Part shown: positions 14,089-22,123 of the stretch, in pieces | Layout: the number at the start of each line of letters is the position of its first letter | Numbering within the stretch: the first letter of the stretch is position 1 | Source of the DNA: Streptomyces sp. CB02058 | GTDB lineage: Bacteria > Actinomycetota > Actinomycetes > Streptomycetales > Streptomycetaceae | DNA: 64,000 nt | Assembly: GCF_001905505.1 (NCBI RefSeq) | Contig: NZ_LIPG01000007.1 | Coordinates: 1 to 64,000, forward strand | Reading direction: 5' to 3' | Notes under the pieces: generated by a model | Told to the model about the DNA's origin: nothing | Database searches by the model: none | Seen by the model: only the letters and a program-made list of their open reading frames with translations | Program-made: the position numbers and the translations under genes

Positions 14089-16722
14089 ATGCAGGGTGTT
14101 ATCGCGCTTCGACCGCACCAGGTCGAGGCCGTGGACTCGATCATCGAGGGCATGCCCCTCCCCGTGGACGGCACGGTGCCCGCACAGGGCCTGCGCGCTC
14201 AGGTCCACATGTCCACCGGCTCCGGCAAGACGATCACTGCCGCCGTGGCCGCGCTGCGGATGGTCCCCCGGGGCCTGGTCGGCGTCCTGGTCCCCACCCT
14301 CGATCTCCTCACCCAGACAGTGGAAGCCTGGCGGGCCGTCGGGCATACCGCCCCGGCCGTCGCGGTGTGCAGCCTCGGCAACGATCCGCTGCTGGAAGCG
14401 CTGACCGTGCGGTGCACGACCAACCCCACCCAACTCGCCCTGTGGGCCGGGACGCGGTCCGGCCCGATGCTGGTGTTCGCGACGTACGCGAGCCTGTCCC
14501 CGCAAGGACTCGCCGACGACCAGGACGACGAGGAGAACGGCGCGGCGCCGGGCGTCCTGGAGCAGGCGCTGCGCGGCTCGTACGGCCAGACCCTGCCCCC
14601 CTTCGACCTCCTGGTGGTCGATGAGGCCCACAGAACTTCGGGCGATCTTGGTAAGGCGTGGGCGTCCGTCCACGACCAGGGCCGGATTCCGGCGGAGCGG
14701 CGGCTGTACATGACGGCCACCCCCCGCCTGTGGGAGGCAGCGCCCGGGAGTGCCGGCGCGGACGAGACCGGCGGGCGCCTGGTCGCGTCCATGGACGACG
14801 CATCCCTCTACGGCCCGGTCCTGTTCGAGTTCGGGCTGATGGAGAGCGTCGAGCGCGGCGTCCTCGCGCGGTTCGAGATCGACGTCCTGGAGATCCGCGA
14901 CCCGCAGGCCCCCGGACCGGACGCCCCGCTGGAGGAGCGGCGGGGCCGGCGGCTCGCCGCGCTCCAGGAGGCGCTGCTCAAGCACGCCGACGAGACGGGG
15001 GCGCGGTCGTTCATGACGTTCCACTCCCGGACCCTGGACGCCATGGCGTTCGCCCGCGCCCTGCCGGAGACGGCGGCCGAGCTCCACTCCACCGACCCGG
15101 TCACCTACCCGGGACGGGTCGGTGCCGAGTGGCTGTCCGGAGAGCACCCCGCCGCACACCGCCGGGCCGTGCTGGACCGCTTCGCGGACGGCATCGACGC
15201 GGACGGATGGGTCACCGACCTCGGTATCCTCTCCAGCTGCCGCGTCCTCGGTGAGGGGGTTGATATCCGGGGCAAGCGCGGTGTCGGGGCCGTCGTCTTC
15301 GCGGACACACGCAGCTCACCCGTGGAAATCGTCCAGATCATCGGGCGGGGCCTGCGCCAGGACCCCGGCGAAGGCAAGGTGTCCCGCATCATCGTGCCCG
15401 TCTTCCTGGAACCCGGAGAGGACCCCTCCGACATGATGGCCTCCCCCAGCTACCGCAGCCTGGTTGCCGTGCTCCAGGGCCTGCGCGCACATGACGCCCG
15501 GGTCATCCAGCGTCTAGCCCTGGCCACCACCACCGCCCGGGGCACGGCCACCTCCGTCGTCGCCCTCGACCCGGTCCGCGAGGACAGCGACGACGGCGAC
15601 GAGCACCAAGACCAGGAGGACGAGGCCGAGGGCGGCACCGAGGAGACAACGGGCACGGACGAGGAGACAGGGTCAGCCGCAGAGGACGGCACGGTCGACA
15701 GCCAGCAGGACAGCGCGGACGAGGAGGAACACCCGGGTGCCGGGGTGCCGTTGCTGCGGTTCTCCCTCCCCCGCGACCCCGGAACGATCGCGCTGTTCCT
15801 GCGCACGCGGGTCCTGCACCCCGATTCGGAGATCTGGCTCACCGGATACAACGCCCTGCGCCACTGGGTGACCGCGCACGACGACGCACAGGTGCCACTG
15901 GACGCGTCGGTGGAGCTCGGCGAGGACCGCATCCCCTATGCGCTGGGCGCATGGGTCAGCGAGCAGCGCCGCGCGTTCCGCCTCGGCACACTCAAGGCAT
16001 GGCGGGCTGATCTGCTGAACGAACTCGGGATGGTGTGGTCAGTCGCGGACGCCGGATTCTGGAAGAACCTCACCGCGGCCCGCGCCTACCACGCGGTGCA
16101 CGGCACCCTCGCCGCCCCGAAGGACGCCACAGTGGAGGGGGTGGCGGTCGGTCAGTGGCTCGCCAATCTCCGCAAGGCCGGCGGACTCGGCAAGGACCAG
16201 GAGCGGGCGGCGGAACGGCGGGCCGCGCTGGAGAGCATCGACCCCGAGTGGGCCCCTGACTGGTCGGTGGAGTGGCAGCGGCACTACGCCACCGCACGCA
16301 CCCTCCTGGCCGAAGAGGGCGGGCTCACCGACGTGCTGCCGGGGGTGACCGTCCACGGGTGCGATGTCGGCGCCTGGATCAACCGGCAGCGCGAACACGC
16401 GGTGTGGCAGGCACTGCTGCCCGAGCAGCGGCAGCGACTGGAAGGGCTCGGGCTGACACCCCTGCCCGCAACACCGGCCAAGAAGAAGACGGCGTCCACG
16501 GCCGGGGCGTTCGAGCGAGGAGTCCTCGCACTGGAGCAGTACAAGGCGCGTACCGGAACCCTGACCGTCCCCCGAGCCCACATCGAAACCGTGGTCATCA
16601 ACGGCCAGGAACACGGGGTGAAGCTGGGTGTGTTTCTGACGAACAGCAAGACCCGCAGGGCCAAGCTGGCCGCTGACAAACTCGCCGTCCTCGCCGCGCT
16701 CGGGCTGGACTGGGCGGCCTGA
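14089..16722 (+). CDS. TtrA-type DEAH-box helicase with helicase-associated repeats
   Basis: 877 residues from ATG 14089, preceded by GAGGGAG. SF2 motifs are complete: Q-motif-like RPHQVEAV, Walker A MSTGSGKT (41-48), DEAH (178-181), MTATPR, a GEGVDI motif and QIIGRGLRQD. After the helicase core comes an acidic linker of Asp/Glu (about 490-555). At least three helicase-associated repeats follow (WxxxxAxxYHAVHGTL, VGQWLANLRK, VGAWINRQREHA, LGVFLTNSKTRR), a DNA-binding module. This architecture is typical of the large helicases near telomeres of Streptomyces chromosomes and linear plasmids, implicated in conjugal transfer of linear DNA. Its divergent pairing with tap/tpg-like genes supports a role at replicon ends. 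Confidence 0.85.
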   Translation: MQGVIALRPHQVEAVDSIIEGMPLPVDGTVPAQGLRAQVHMSTGSGKTITAAVAALRMVPRGLVGVLVPTLDLLTQTVEAWRAVGHTAPAVAVCSLGNDPLLEALTVRCTTNPTQLALWAGTRSGPMLVFATYASLSPQGLADDQDDEENGAAPGVLEQALRGSYGQTLPPFDLLVVDEAHRTSGDLGKAWASVHDQGRIPAERRLYMTATPRLWEAAPGSAGADETGGRLVASMDDASLYGPVLFEFGLMESVERGVLARFEIDVLEIRDPQAPGPDAPLEERRGRRLAALQEALLKHADETGARSFMTFHSRTLDAMAFARALPETAAELHSTDPVTYPGRVGAEWLSGEHPAAHRRAVLDRFADGIDADGWVTDLGILSSCRVLGEGVDIRGKRGVGAVVFADTRSSPVEIVQIIGRGLRQDPGEGKVSRIIVPVFLEPGEDPSDMMASPSYRSLVAVLQGLRAHDARVIQRLALATTTARGTATSVVALDPVREDSDDGDEHQDQEDEAEGGTEETTGTDEETGSAAEDGTVDSQQDSADEEEHPGAGVPLLRFSLPRDPGTIALFLRTRVLHPDSEIWLTGYNALRHWVTAHDDAQVPLDASVELGEDRIPYALGAWVSEQRRAFRLGTLKAWRADLLNELGMVWSVADAGFWKNLTAARAYHAVHGTLAAPKDATVEGVAVGQWLANLRKAGGLGKDQERAAERRAALESIDPEWAPDWSVEWQRHYATARTLLAEEGGLTDVLPGVTVHGCDVGAWINRQREHAVWQALLPEQRQRLEGLGLTPLPATPAKKKTASTAGAFERGVLALEQYKARTGTLTVPRAHIETVVINGQEHGVKLGVFLTNSKTRRAKLAADKLAVLAALGLDWAA

Positions 16723-16732
16723 TCAGTCACCC

Positions 16733-16768
16733 GGCGCCTGCCCCGGAGACTCCTCCGGGGCAGGCGCC
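16733..16768 (+). terminator. Perfect 16-bp hairpin after the helicase gene
   Basis: GGCGCCTGCCCCGGAG pairs with 16753-16768 around a four-base loop, starting 11 bases after the helicase stop. No T-run follows, as is common in Streptomyces. Confidence 0.85.
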
Positions 16769-17174
16769 GTTTCCGTGCCCGGCGGGGCGGCCGGGGTGGT
16801 GGCGAGGAAGCGGGCGTAGCCGCGCTCGGCCCGAGCGGACAGGGCGGGAGAGAGCGCACCGAACGCAGGACTGAGGCGGCCCGATTTGGTGCTGAGTGGC
16901 GGGGCGGGCGCGCACACAGGTATGCGGCGGCATAGAAGCCCGAGCCAGCCCGTGACCGGCTGTCGCCGTCTCCCTGGACGCCCCGCCCACGCCGCACTGC
17001 ACACACCACCTGTCCGGGGGTGAGGCTCAGCCCGCCAGGTGAGGCGGGCAGGTTCCTGGGGACTGTGATCCATGCCGTCGCCTTGATCGACTTGCGTCTC
17101 CCTCTGTCCCGGTGAGCATGGGATGCGGAGCTCGGGGTCCGCGCCTGGTGAGGCGCCCACACATTGGAGTCTGT
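16769..17174. other. Intergenic with truncated relic C and a piece of the 19.2-kb secreted-protein gene
   Basis: 16894-16935 encodes EWRGGRAHRYAAA and a stop, the intact tail of the recurrent small protein. It is followed by 16936-17017, which matches 18998-19025 and then jumps to match 19227-19288 (the signal-peptide end of the secreted protein gene). It reads as a deletion copy of the 18.9-19.3 kb region. The rest, up to the esterase ribosome binding site, shows nothing. Confidence 0.5.
16894..17017 (+). pseudogene. Relic C: tail of the recurrent small protein fused to a secreted-protein fragment
   Basis: Fourteen in-frame codons give EWRGGRAHRYAAA and a stop, the canonical C terminus of the family seen at 3188. 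Directly behind it, CTCCCTGGACG to CACCACCTGTCCGG repeats part of the gene at 19176. The order is the same as at 18.97-19.29 kb, minus about 200 bases. Confidence 0.55.
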
Positions 17175-18152
17175 ATGACGCAGCTTCCCCCGCCCGTCAC
17201 CCCCTTCCTCGAGCCCGCCGCCCGCGAGCTGGCCGAAGCAACCGACCCGCACCCGCGGATCTACGAGGTCCCGCCGGAGCAGGGCCGCGACATCCTTGCC
17301 GGCCTGCAGAGCGGCGAGGGTGTGGAACGGCCCGAGGTCGACGAGAAGTGGGTCGACGTCGACGCCGGCGAGTGGGGCACGGTACGTACCCGGGTCATCC
17401 GCCCCAAGGGCGCCACAGGGACCCTGCCCGTGGTCATCTACATCCACGGGGCCGGCTGGGTCTTCGGCGACGACAAAACCCACGACCGTCTCTTCCGCGA
17501 GCTGGTGGTCGGAGCGAACGCGGTCGGAGTGTTCCCGGTGTACGACCGGGCACCGGAGGCGAAGTACCCGACGCAGATCGAACAGAACTACGCCGTGGGC
17601 CAGTGGGCCCTCAAGAACGGCGCCGACCACGGCATGGACACCTCCCGCGTGGCGGTGACCGGTGAATCCGTCGGCGGATGCATGTCGGCCGTGTTCACGC
17701 TGATGAACAAGGAGCGCGACAACGGCATCGACCTCAAGGCCCAGGTGCTGCTGTACCCGGTGACGAACGCCGACTTCGACACTCCGTCCTACCTCCAGTT
17801 CGCCGAGGGCTACTACCTCACCCGCGACGGCATGAAGTGGTTCTGGGACGCCTACACCCCCGACCCGCAGGAGCGGAAGCACCACTACGCCTCCCCGCTC
17901 CAGTCGACGCTCGACCAGCTCAAGGGGCTGCCGACCACGCTGGTCATCACCGACGAGGCCGACGTCCTGCGCGACGAAGGCGAGATGTACGCCAACAAGC
18001 TCCGCGAAGCCGGTGTCGACGTCACGTCCGTCCGCGTTGCCGGCATGGTCCACGACTTCCTGCTCCTGGACAGCCTGCGCGACACCCGCGCCGCGAACGT
18101 CGCCCGCCACCTCGCCATCGACGCCCTGCGCAAGGCACTCCACGACAGCTGA
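17175..18152 (+). CDS. Alpha/beta-hydrolase of the hormone-sensitive lipase type
   Basis: 325 residues from ATG 17175 with GGAG six bases upstream. Family marks: an oxyanion-hole loop IHGAGWVFG (the usual HGGG, here HGAG), the nucleophile GESVGG (Ser about 167), a charge-relay Asp in ITDEADVLRDEG (about 266) and the His in GMVHDFL (about 294). There is no signal peptide, so it is probably a cytoplasmic carboxylesterase for small esters. It has no operon partner; relics of small genes lie on both sides. Confidence 0.93.
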   Translation: MTQLPPPVTPFLEPAARELAEATDPHPRIYEVPPEQGRDILAGLQSGEGVERPEVDEKWVDVDAGEWGTVRTRVIRPKGATGTLPVVIYIHGAGWVFGDDKTHDRLFRELVVGANAVGVFPVYDRAPEAKYPTQIEQNYAVGQWALKNGADHGMDTSRVAVTGESVGGCMSAVFTLMNKERDNGIDLKAQVLLYPVTNADFDTPSYLQFAEGYYLTRDGMKWFWDAYTPDPQERKHHYASPLQSTLDQLKGLPTTLVITDEADVLRDEGEMYANKLREAGVDVTSVRVAGMVHDFLLLDSLRDTRAANVARHLAIDALRKALHDS

Positions 18153-18242
18153 CCCCTTTGGCTCCTGGCCGATGATCGCGGCCAAGAACCTGAGAACCTG
18201 ACGGCCTGATGGTGTGGCACACCCGTCCCTCGGGGTCGACTG

Positions 18243-18325
18243 CCAGGTTCTACCCCCTCGGGACGACGTGCCTCCCCGAACGCCTCGCGCGCACCCTCGC
18301 GGGGCGTTCGACGTCGCAAGGCCTT
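18243..18325 (+). repeat. Degenerate repeat E, shared with 19053-19136
   Basis: GGTTCTACCCCCTCGGGACG through CGCGGGGCGTTCGACGTCGC matches 19053-19136 at most positions with a few gaps. Neither copy is a complete gene; both read FYP followed by a short decayed tail. This is probably another small-gene relic. Confidence 0.45.
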
Positions 18326-18377
18326 GCGCTCTGCGCTGCCGCACGTGTCATGCCGCGCACATCTGCCGCTTGCCGCC

Positions 18378-18815
18378 CTACGCCGCCAGCACGCCCCTGC
18401 GCCGAAGGAGCGGGAGCACGTGGTCTCGTAGCGCGGGCGCGAGATCGAGACCCGCCTCGTGACCGGACACCCACCGCATGTGTGCCAACTCAGCGGCAGG
18501 AGTCGGATGCCCGCTCAGGCGCGCCTCGAAGACGGTCATCCTCATCGGGACGCCCTCCAGTGCGGCTACCGCCTCGACATCGGCCAGGAACTTCGGCTCC
18601 AGGGGCCGGACGCCGAGCTCCTCCTCGAACTCCCGTGCCAGCGTCTCCAGGACCTCCTCGCCCGCGTCGGGCTTCCCGCCCGGAAGATAGAAGATCCCAG
18701 GAGCCGCCTTCTTGCTCACCACAAGAAGCTGCCCCTTCTCGACAACCGCCGCCGAGACGACAACGAGGGGATCGATCTGCGCTGGCGGCGTAGCCGCAGG
18801 ATTTCCATGGGTCAC
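18378..18815 (-). CDS. NUDIX hydrolase
   Basis: 145 residues with the full NUDIX box GGKPDAGEEVLETLAREF-EEELG (about residues 51-74), giving the metal-binding REFEEE. The sequence before it (VVVSAAVVEKGQLLVVSKK) is the standard first strands of the fold. The C-terminal part (HMRWVSGHEAG, LAPALRDHVLPLL) is typical of nucleotide-sugar or ADP-ribose type NUDIX enzymes, but the substrate is not deducible. The start is probably GTG 18815, with GGAAG upstream; a TTG at 18836 in frame is the alternative. It stands alone, with decayed small-gene DNA on both sides. Confidence 0.9.
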   Translation of the reverse strand: MTHGNPAATPPAQIDPLVVVSAAVVEKGQLLVVSKKAAPGIFYLPGGKPDAGEEVLETLAREFEEELGVRPLEPKFLADVEAVAALEGVPMRMTVFEARLSGHPTPAAELAHMRWVSGHEAGLDLAPALRDHVLPLLRRRGVLAA

Positions 18816-18911
18816 ACAAGCAATTCTTCCAGACAACAGCAGCGGCCCGAGCCCTCCGGCAGCAGCCAGCCCAGGTGCACGCGACCACCCCGCCCAGGAG
18901 CCGCACGCCCC

Positions 18912-19001
18912 CGGGCAGCGGGCCGGACTCCCGGACGCCGAGCAGCCGCTCGACCAACCAGAGCGGTGGAGTGGCAGGGCGCGCGCACCACTACCCGCGC
19001 A
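18912..19001 (+). pseudogene. Relic D of the recurrent small protein
   Basis: One frame reads GQRAGLPDAEQPLDQPERWSG, matching the FLRRAGLP...EWVEWRGG end of relics A-C. Just behind, VEWQGARTTT in another frame matches the last residues. No start codon or N-terminal half is left. Confidence 0.45.
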
Positions 19002-19175
19002 CAGGGCCGACCAGCCCGCGACCGGCTCCCCCGCCGCTCTTCACCACGGCGGTATGGCAGTTCTACCCCCCGTGGGACACCACACCTTCCGAAGACCCCG
19101 CATGAACCGTCGCGGGGCGTTCGACGTTGCACGGCCCCACCGGCACCCCGCCGGGGCCGGCTCGTCGAGCGGAGC

Positions 19176-19535
19176 ATGTACCAACCCCTTCACCTCCTGG
19201 CCGTGGGCGTCACCGCCCTCGCCCTGGCCGTCTCCCTGGACGTGCCCGCCCACGCCGCAGCGTCCGCCTGCACACACCACCTGTCCGGCCCGCAGATCTG
19301 CATCTCCACCACCGGCCCCTCCGGCAGCGCCAACCCCGGCCGGGTCCACACCGCCTGGACCAACCCACCCCGGGTCGTCACGGACTTCTTCCAAATGCGG
19401 CTTCCGCTCATGGCCGAGTGCGGCCTGCTTGTCTGCAGCCGCGAACCTCACCTGGGCAGGGCCCGGCGCTCTGCAGTGGGGGAAACCGACCACCAGAACG
19501 CCCGGCTGCCCGAACGTTCCTTCACCGGTCCATGA
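19176..19535 (+). CDS. Small secreted protein (C-terminal part possibly frameshifted)
   Basis: 119 residues from ATG 19176 with GGAG three to six bases upstream. Residues 1-27 are a signal peptide (LLAVGVTALALAVSL, then VPAHA before the mature start). The mature part begins SACTHHLSGPQICISTTGPS and runs to NPPRVVTD, the usual start of small secreted Streptomyces proteins with paired Cys. After about residue 75 the reading becomes Arg-rich and unlike this family; alternate frames give more natural peptides (NLTWAGPGALQWGK), so a frameshift is suspected. A deletion copy of its 5' part is at 16965-17017. Function unknown. Confidence 0.5.
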   Translation: MYQPLHLLAVGVTALALAVSLDVPAHAAASACTHHLSGPQICISTTGPSGSANPGRVHTAWTNPPRVVTDFFQMRLPLMAECGLLVCSREPHLGRARRSAVGETDHQNARLPERSFTGP

Positions 19536-19821
19536 AGACGGGCCGGACTCCCTGCCTCACCTCGCCACCGGGTGGAACCCGCACGGATATCGGAACTCCA
19601 CCCTGACTACCTCGGCAAGCGTGGCTCGGCCGGGCAGCGGCGTCATCCAACGCTCAGTCGCCCACCAGACCAGCACCACGTCTTGGTGCACATGATCCGC
19701 TCCGGGGGCGACTGTGCGTTGTGCGTCGTTTAGTGGGATGTGTACGGGAAAGGCGGTGGGCGTTCCCGCATCCTGGGCAATCTCGGGCCCGACGCCCACC
19801 AGAGGGATCGAGGAGTACGTC

Positions 19822-20148
19822 ATGCCCGCTGGATCCAGCAAGAAGCGCGAGCGGCAGTACGAGCACATCAAGGAGGGCCAGAAGAAGCAGGGCGCCTCGG
19901 AGGGCCGTGCGAAGGAGATCGCGGCCAGGACCGTCAACAAGGAACGCGCCCGGTCCGGCGAGTCGAGAACGGCGAGCAGGACGTCGACCCAGGACAAGAA
20001 GTCCGGCTACGAACGTGGTGGCGAACGCTCCCACAAGGGTGCACAGGGCCCGACGCGGGACCAGCTCTACGCGGAAGCGAGGAAGAAGAACATCGACGGA
20101 CGTTCCTCCATGAACAAGGAGCAGCTCCGTAAGGCCCTGGGGCGCTGA
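19822..20148 (+). CDS. Basic 108-residue protein (plasmid-stabilisation/Rho-N-like), copy 1
   Basis: Starts at ATG 19822 behind GAGGAG. The product is very basic and mostly polar: MPAGSSKKRERQYEHIKEG, then AKEIAARTVNKERARSGES, and ends with a small helical unit (TRDQLYAEARKKNIDGRSSM, NKEQLRKAL) resembling Rho-N or SAP-type nucleic-acid-binding motifs. Proteins of this kind are often called plasmid stabilisation proteins in Streptomyces; I know no proven role. A paralog of identical length is at 61755-62081, about 75% identical by eye. Upstream is about 290 bases without a gene. Confidence 0.85.
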   Translation: MPAGSSKKRERQYEHIKEGQKKQGASEGRAKEIAARTVNKERARSGESRTASRTSTQDKKSGYERGGERSHKGAQGPTRDQLYAEARKKNIDGRSSMNKEQLRKALGR

Positions 20149-20182
20149 CGTTCGCAGGAGGGCCGGCTTGCGAGGAACCAGC

Positions 20183-21595
20183 TCAGGTGCGCACAGGCAC
20201 GCGGCGGCGATGTCCACCACCGAGATCCGTTGGACGAGGGGTTCGGCACCGGCAAGGCGGGCCTTGGAGACAAGGTCTGACGGCCAGGAAAGTGGGAGAG
20301 CATGGCAGGAGCGGCGATCTTCGATGAACCTGCTCGACGTCGCCGAAGAAGGCATCCCGCGGAAGTGTCGCCTGACGGAGACGGAGGTCGCCGGGGTCCG
20401 GGATATGGATGTTCGGGGCTGGTGGCAGCTCGTCGGCGCTGGCCACCAGGTCGCGCAGGCCGTTCAGGAGCCGCGTCGTGGTCGTGTCGTCGTCGGCGTG
20501 CGTGAGCGTGGCGTTGATGCGCCGGTGGTCCGACGTGTGCAGGTTGATTCGATGGTTTCGGCGCAGCCAGTCAGCGGCGTCGTATCCGCTGAACCTGACT
20601 CCGCTCAGGTCGATGAAGACTTGCAGGGGGTCCAGGTCGAAGGCGCGCTTGGGTCCGCAGAAGTCCTGGCGATCGTTGACGTGCAGGCCGTCGATCTCTT
20701 CGATGGCCGCGCGCACACGGCGAACCCTGCGGAGCGTTCCGTCCAGAAGCTCGTGGCCGCCTTCCACCATCTGGCGGCGCCAGCCGTCCAGGGCCGCGTA
20801 GATGAGGACCGAGGGGCTGGTCGTATCCAGCAGGTCGGCGCGGGAGGCGAGGGTCGCGGCAGTGACCAGGGCGCCCTGCAGGTGGAAGACGGATCCCTGT
20901 TCGAGCCCGGATCCCATTTTGTGGACTGATGTGATGCAGACGTCCGCGCCCGCGTCCATGGCCCAGGTGGGCAGCTCGGGGTGAAAGGGCAGGTGGGCAC
21001 CCCACGCTTCATCCACGATCACTGGTAGCCCGCGTTCGTGGCACAGGGTCGCGATGGCTTTGATGTCTGCGCAGGTTCCGTAAGGGGTGGGGCTGGTGAC
21101 CAATGCCCCCCGGGCATCCGGATGCTGCTCGAGGGCCGACCGGAAAGCCTCAGGGGCTGGCGGGTGGGCGAGGTGCAGATCAGGGTCCCACTGGGGGTCG
21201 ACCCACACCGGGCGGATACCGGCGAGGATCAAGCCGGAGATGACGGATTTGTGCGCGTCGCGTGCGACCAAGAGCTTCTCGTGCGGGCCGGCGACGGACA
21301 GCATGGCAGCCTTGACGGACAGCGAGCTACCGCAGGTGGAGAAGAACGTGTGCTCGGCCCCGACGGCGTCGGCCATCAGCTCTTCCGCCCGCTCCAGAAC
21401 CTTCTGTGACTGTGTACGGTCGTCCAGGCCCGACACCGCGAGCATGTCTGCGTCGAAGAGCGCGTCTCCCAGGGCAGCTCGAACCCGAGGGTCAGCTCCA
21501 CGCCCCTGCTTGTGACCGGGCGGTGTGAACGGCAGTTGTTCTTGTGCCTGGTAGGCGCGCAGTGCGTCCAGAACGGGTGCTTTCGTATGATCCAT
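20183..21595 (-). CDS. Orn/Lys/Arg decarboxylase-type PLP enzyme, C terminus damaged
   Basis: 470 residues from ATG 21595 with GGAAG upstream. Fold-type I PLP features: the PPGHKQGRG N-terminal motif, STCGSSLSVKAAM (phosphate loop), IVDEAWGAHL (Asp for the pyridine N), SVHKMGSGLEQG with the PLP Lys (about 228). The reading is normal up to RDAFFGDVEQV (about residue 424). It then turns into a Pro/Arg/Cys-rich tail (HRRSPLLPCSPTF...), unlike the family, which continues with an IAAEM-YPPGIP segment. A neighbouring frame does give KIAAPAMLSHFPG, so one frame change near 20325 is likely. The missing C-terminal domain may inactivate an amino-acid decarboxylase that makes a polyamine or related amine. 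Confidence 0.8.
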   Translation of the reverse strand: MDHTKAPVLDALRAYQAQEQLPFTPPGHKQGRGADPRVRAALGDALFDADMLAVSGLDDRTQSQKVLERAEELMADAVGAEHTFFSTCGSSLSVKAAMLSVAGPHEKLLVARDAHKSVISGLILAGIRPVWVDPQWDPDLHLAHPPAPEAFRSALEQHPDARGALVTSPTPYGTCADIKAIATLCHERGLPVIVDEAWGAHLPFHPELPTWAMDAGADVCITSVHKMGSGLEQGSVFHLQGALVTAATLASRADLLDTTSPSVLIYAALDGWRRQMVEGGHELLDGTLRRVRRVRAAIEEIDGLHVNDRQDFCGPKRAFDLDPLQVFIDLSGVRFSGYDAADWLRRNHRINLHTSDHRRINATLTHADDDTTTTRLLNGLRDLVASADELPPAPNIHIPDPGDLRLRQATLPRDAFFGDVEQVHRRSPLLPCSPTFLAVRPCLQGPPCRCRTPRPTDLGGGHRRRVPVRT

Positions 21596-22123
21596 GATGT
21601 GGCTTCCAGTACGTGGAGGCGGATAGGGCGAGGCCGGCCCGGAGACTGCACGGGCGTCCCAAATGACTCGCGGCAGGGGCCATGAGCGTTCTCTCGACGC
21701 TGCGACCCACGGGCCAGAGTCAGCTCACCCTGGTCGGTGCAGCGGTTCGCGCGCTGTCAGAGAATGGGTGAGAACCGGTCCCGGACTTGACGGGCGGTCG
21801 ACAGAGGATCCTTCTTCTCGTTCACTGAGTTCCGATCCGTTGACGGGCCAACGCCACGCGAAGAGGGATCGACACGCGGGCAAGGCGGACATTGACTGCC
21901 CACGGGTACCCCTGAGCTCATCCGTCGACACATCCGCTGGGCCATCCGGCACGATGCAGAACCGAACTGCGGCCTTCGCGCGGCAGACGCTACCCGCCCT
22001 CTGCGTCCAGACGGCTCCGCTTCTCACGAAGCACGGAGACGAGCGCGCAAGCGGGCGACGAGCCGCTACCCGCACGGCTGCAGTCTTCCACCAGGCCCAA
22101 AACTGCTGACGGCCCGCCCGGGA
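21596..22123. other. Intergenic, no gene seen
   Basis: About 530 bases between two leftward genes. It should hold the decarboxylase promoter. TTGACG at 21787-21792 is -35-like, but I see no convincing -10, and no domain in any frame. Confidence 0.5.

Noticed and set aside
9707..16722. A single large integrated element from the IS to the helicase
   Set aside because: The IS has its own ends and duplication, which exclude the tap/tpg/helicase genes. No att site or integrase was found.
16284..18344. A 686-codon minus-strand frame over helicase end and esterase
   Set aside because: Antisense shadow of two clear genes with third-position GC; no domain.
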